From contig CANQWM010000003.1 in assembly GCA_947627535.1 (NCBI GenBank), forward strand, positions 86,233 through 150,232: 64,000 nucleotides of DNA, given 5' to 3'. The position numbers were made by a program, and so were the translations under genes. The notes under the pieces are model-generated. The model saw nothing but the letters and a program-made list of their open reading frames with translations, had not been told where the DNA came from and ran no database searches. Below, in pieces: positions 61,498 through 64,000 of this stretch; the stretch's first letter is position 1; the number at the start of each line of letters is the position of its first letter. The stretch is from an uncultured Acetatifactor sp. Its GTDB lineage: Bacteria > Bacillota > Clostridia > Lachnospirales > Lachnospiraceae.

Positions 61498-63551
61498 TGG
61501 GATTATCTAAAATTAGCAATGAAGATTTGGATAAAGAAAAAGAAATTTTAAATCAGTTATTTCGATATAGTGATAAATTTGAAAGTGCTGTTTTTAATTC
61601 TGGTGCAGGTTCGGGAAAAACATTTGCACTAGTAGAATGTTTGAAGTATATTGTTGAAAAGAACAGAGATAGGTTAAAAGACCACAATCAAAAAATTGCA
61701 TGTATTACATATACGAATGTGGCGGCAAATAATATAAAAGAGCAAATAGGTGCTTCTGATATAGTAGACATAACAACTATTCATGATAGAATATGGCATA
61801 TTATTAGTGGTCAACAATCAGCTTTGCTAAGTTTACATATTGAAAAATTAGACAATGAAGTTGAGGAACTTGATGAACAGTTACTTAATAATAGTGATTA
61901 TGAAAAATATAGAGAGTTAAATAAAGATTTGCAGGAACATTTTTTTCAGCTGATGCTTAAAAATAAAAATATTTATAACAAAGCATATCATTTAAAGGCA
62001 AAGGAATTTAAGGATGCTATGCCTGTTGAAATAAGGGAAGATTATGCAACACTTATATCCAATGTTTCAAAGTTTAAAGGATTGGTTGATAAACTTTTTA
62101 AGAAAAAAAGGGATTTAGACTGCTTGGAAAAAATAATTAAGGGTGAAAAGGGATATAAAGAAGTTAGTTATGATCCAATGTATAATCGTGATCGTTTAGA
62201 TAAGATGAGAATTAGTCATGATACATTATTGGAATACGGATTTACGTTAATCCAAAAATACCCTAAAATGAGACAGATAGTAATAGATTCTTATCCTTAT
62301 ATTCTTATAGATGAATATCAAGACACAGCAAATATTGTTGTTAAGATAATGAATTCCATAGAGCAGTATGCAAAAGAAATAAAGCATGACATATTTATTG
62401 CATATTTTGGAGATTCGCTTCAAAATATCTATGATACCGGTGTAGGAACCAAATTGAAGCAGTTACATCCCAATTTGGCAACTGTAACTAAACTATATAA
62501 TCGTCGGTCTTACACAGAAGTAATTGATGTTGCTAATAAGGTGCGTAATGATGAAATCCATCAAAAATCTATTTATTCAGATAGTCAAGGAGGTAGTGTT
62601 AAACTTTATTCTGGTAATCAGGCTGTAGTAAGCAAATTTATAGATTTATGTGTGAAACAATGGGATATTGATATGAAAAATCCCTTGCACTGTTTATTTG
62701 CTACGAACCAAATGGTAGCAGATTACAGTGGTTTCTCTAATGTATATATGGCTTTTAAGAATGCTGGGGTATATCAAGGTATAGGCTATAAGCAATTAAA
62801 TACAGAATTATTAAGCCATGATATTATTCGTTTAGGGAAAGTTCAATCTTTGTTGTATAGATTGATTAAAGTGTACACAGAAGTAAAGGAAAAGAAACAG
62901 GCATTAAGGGATATATTGCCTACAGTTGAGTTTAGAAATATGAGTTTTGTTGATTTAAAGAACCTTATAATTATGCTACAGTCATTAAAGGGTAATACAC
63001 TAGATGAGTTATTGGTTGATATGCTTGGAAAATATAAAATGTCAAGTGATAAAACATACAAACTTATTATAGAAAAAATATTTGATATTGATGAAATCTC
63101 TTATGAAGGGGTATTAAAATATTTTTTGAATTCGTTATATGATTCATATAATGAAGAAATGGAAACAAAGCAAATTATTGGAGAAATTTTAAATTTGAAA
63201 ATTACGGAGATATTATGTTGGTTTCACTATGTCAATCGAGACGAGAATAAAGAAATTTATTATCATACTTTTCACAGCACTAAAGGATTGGAATATGAAA
63301 ATGTTATTATAATTTTAGGAAAAGATTTTGGGCAAGATAAAGGACTATTTGAATTATTTTTTAAGGAATATGGAAAAGATATTGTTCAAGATTTGCCGAA
63401 ACATGAAAGATATGAGAGGGGAAGAAATATTCTGTATGTTGTAGTTACGAGAGCAATTAGAAATTTGCGTATTTTGTATATTGATGACTTAGATGGGATT
63501 AAGGATAATATGGAGAAGATCTTTGGGAAGGTAGAAGCTTTTTCAATTTAA
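61497..63551 (+). CDS. gajB: GajB-like UvrD-family helicase
   Basis: A superfamily 1 helicase-like protein of 684 residues. FNSGAGSGKTFALVE (33-47) is motif I, ITYTNVAANNI motif Ia, YILIDEYQDT (about 268) Walker B, FGDSLQNIYD motif III, HTFHSTKGLEYENVII motif V and NILYVVVTRA (about 644) motif VI. In Gabija, GajB senses DNA ends or nucleotides and activates GajA. It overlaps gajA by one base (ATGA), implying a joint complex. A coiled-coil insert (about 110-190) makes it larger than usual GajB (about 500). ATG 61494 is an alternative start. Confidence 0.88.
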   Translation: MGLSKISNEDLDKEKEILNQLFRYSDKFESAVFNSGAGSGKTFALVECLKYIVEKNRDRLKDHNQKIACITYTNVAANNIKEQIGASDIVDITTIHDRIWHIISGQQSALLSLHIEKLDNEVEELDEQLLNNSDYEKYRELNKDLQEHFFQLMLKNKNIYNKAYHLKAKEFKDAMPVEIREDYATLISNVSKFKGLVDKLFKKKRDLDCLEKIIKGEKGYKEVSYDPMYNRDRLDKMRISHDTLLEYGFTLIQKYPKMRQIVIDSYPYILIDEYQDTANIVVKIMNSIEQYAKEIKHDIFIAYFGDSLQNIYDTGVGTKLKQLHPNLATVTKLYNRRSYTEVIDVANKVRNDEIHQKSIYSDSQGGSVKLYSGNQAVVSKFIDLCVKQWDIDMKNPLHCLFATNQMVADYSGFSNVYMAFKNAGVYQGIGYKQLNTELLSHDIIRLGKVQSLLYRLIKVYTEVKEKKQALRDILPTVEFRNMSFVDLKNLIIMLQSLKGNTLDELLVDMLGKYKMSSDKTYKLIIEKIFDIDEISYEGVLKYFLNSLYDSYNEEMETKQIIGEILNLKITEILCWFHYVNRDENKEIYYHTFHSTKGLEYENVIIILGKDFGQDKGLFELFFKEYGKDIVQDLPKHERYERGRNILYVVVTRAIRNLRILYIDDLDGIKDNMEKIFGKVEAFSI

Positions 63552-63578
63552 ACATGTATGTGCAGATGTTTTGTTCGT

Positions 63579-63595
63579 GGGTACAAAATGGGTAC
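63579..63595 (+). repeat. Right pair of GGGTAC repeats (candidate integrase arm site)
   Basis: GGGTAC at 63579 and 63590, 11 bases apart, in the same orientation as the left pair at 45721. It lies about 105 bases inside the right att core. Confidence 0.55.
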
Positions 63596-63698
63596 ACTAG
63601 TTTTAAAACTATATAGAAAAGACAACAAAATAGTATCAAAATGGTGCGGTTTTGAAAGAAAAAAAGTGTAAAACAGGATTCGCAACGGACAGGAAAAA

Positions 63699-63710
63699 GA
63701 GTTTGAATAG
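63699..63710 (+). repeat. Candidate attR core: duplicate of the guaA 3' end
   Basis: GAGTTTGAATAG reads E-F-E-stop, the same tail as guaA. The first eight bases match exactly. A terminator follows ten bases later, as expected if this was the native end of guaA before insertion. Confidence 0.65.
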
Positions 63711-63720
63711 AGGACATTTG

Positions 63721-63758
63721 GACTGGAAAGTGCGTAAAATAGGCATTTTCCAGTCTTT
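63721..63758 (+). terminator. Rho-independent terminator, probably the original guaA terminator
   Basis: GACTGGAAAGTGC pairs with GCATTTTCCAGTC (one G-T pair) around a nine-base loop, followed by TTTTATTTT. No element gene needs it except gajB, 170 bases upstream. The 419-base stretch from gajB to the window-edge gene holds this, the att features and a promoter, but no convincing gene. Confidence 0.8.
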
Positions 63759-63832
63759 TATTTTGCTCCGTGAGATTGTTTTGAGATTGATTTTGGAGCA
63801 CTTTCCACATATTCCACAAAAAGAGAATCCGA

Positions 63833-63861
63833 TTGAAATTCCTGTCGAAGTGTGTTAGTAT
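63833..63861 (+). promoter_or_regulatory. Promoter for the small-peptide transcript
   Basis: TTGAAA (63833-63838) and TAGTAT (63856-63861) have a 17-base spacer, with TG one base before the -10 (extended). Transcription would begin near 63868. Confidence 0.65.
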
Positions 63862-63867
63862 TTCTTT

Positions 63868-63970
63868 GGGACTACCAGGATGGTAGGCGGTTAGCCCTCT
63901 CCGGAGGGACTGTGACCCTCCGATTACATAGAAACCCGCAAGGGAATCTGGGAAAGGAGGGCTGAGCCAT
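63868..63970 (+). promoter_or_regulatory. Structured leader RNA of the window-edge peptide gene
   Basis: Three stems are visible: CTACCA/TGGTAG (63872-63886), CCCTC/GAGGG (63895-63908), and AGCCCTC (63893-63899), which can instead pair with GAGGGCT (63957-63963) that covers the ribosome-binding site. The last pairing would hide the site, an arrangement typical of small toxin mRNAs. Confidence 0.5.
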
Positions 63971-64000
63971 ATGGATATTTTGGGACTGATTGCAGTGCTG
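63971..64000 (+). CDS. Small hydrophobic peptide, possible holin-like toxin (cut by window end)
   Basis: Only ten codons are visible (MDILGLIAVL), preceded by AAAGGAGGG. The hydrophobic start and the long structured leader resemble small membrane toxins of type I toxin-antitoxin systems, described as holin-like in Firmicutes. Too little sequence is present to be certain. Confidence 0.4.
   Translation, partial: MDILGLIAVL

Larger units (their letters stand above)
45648..63706. mobile_element. 18-kb integrative mobilizable element inserted at the 3' end of guaA
   Basis: The element is bounded by direct copies of GAGTTTGA at the guaA 3' end and 18,051 bases later. Its backbone holds an XRE repressor, excisionase-like protein, tyrosine integrase, MobC-like protein, CHC2 primase, VapE-type helicase, ParM/ParR-like proteins, MobV relaxase and TnpV. 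No type IV secretion genes are present, so it would need a helper conjugative element. Its cargo, more AT-rich than the backbone, is a restriction-modification system, a DUF1016 nuclease and a Gabija-like pair. The 3' end of guaA is a known integration hotspot for genomic islands in many bacteria. Confidence 0.85.

Noticed and set aside
45705..63608. TTTTAAAA (45705 and 63601) as the att core
   Set aside because: Also a direct repeat outside the GGGTAC pairs, but it is low-complexity. The guaA tail copies explain both coding continuity and the terminator at 63721 better. Kept as an alternative.
63652..63858. 68-codon frame after gajB
   Set aside because: It crosses the candidate att site and the terminator stem, and its product is very basic with no motif.

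Overview
The window looks like a chromosomal segment of an anaerobic Firmicute, most likely a Lachnospiraceae-type Clostridium. The basis is moderately GC-rich core genes with AGGAGG-type ribosome sites and frequent TTG/GTG starts, a surface-glycan locus with LytR-CpsA-Psr and MBOAT proteins, PdaA-type deacetylase, PadR/DUF2812 genes, and a MobV/TnpV-type mobile element. No rRNA, tRNA or CRISPR array was recognised. All assignments are from reading motifs; no database search was run.

Region 1 (1-25.6 kb) is a cell-surface polysaccharide locus, all on the + strand. It contains a GH25 lysozyme end, RfbC, an ABC exporter (Wzm-like permease, Wzt-like ATPase with a C-terminal glycan-binding domain), a methyltransferase fused to a kinase-like domain (WbdD-like), at least five GT2 glycosyltransferases, an MBOAT/SGNH O-acylation pair, phosphoglucomutase, an undecaprenyl-phosphate sugar transferase, an LCP ligase, GlmS and an HtrA protease. 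Together they would make sugar precursors, assemble the glycan on lipid, cap and export it, acylate it and attach it to the wall.

Region 2 (25.6-45.7 kb) is ordinary chromosome in small units: an unusual ClpX; a metal-efflux operon (small HMA protein plus P-type ATPase) with an ArsR-type operator; an alanine/glycine symporter; a ZIP transporter; an HD-GYP phosphodiesterase; a PadR-DUF2812-ABC module with three phased operators; an S8 protease; a phosphatidylethanolamine operon (PAP2, flippase-like protein, PssA, Psd) ending in a PdaA-like deacetylase; and guaA.

Region 3 (about 45.65-63.7 kb) is an 18-kb integrative mobilizable element inserted at the 3' end of guaA. The last codons of guaA (E-F-E-stop) recur at the far end, next to what looks like the original guaA terminator. 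The backbone has an XRE repressor with operators, excisionase-like protein and tyrosine integrase, MobC-like protein, CHC2 primase and VapE helicase, a ParM/ParR-like partition module preceded by GTAAAC iterons, a hairpin-rich candidate oriT, MobV relaxase and TnpV. The AT-rich cargo (54.8-63.6 kb) is a defence island: an autoregulated restriction-modification system (XRE controller, C5 methyltransferase, AlwI/FokI-like endonuclease, Vsr), a DUF1016 nuclease gene preceded by two copies of a long palindrome, and an oversized Gabija-like pair (OLD/TOPRIM plus UvrD-like helicase).

The last 250 bases return to chromosome and hold a promoter and structured leader for a small hydrophobic peptide cut by the window edge.
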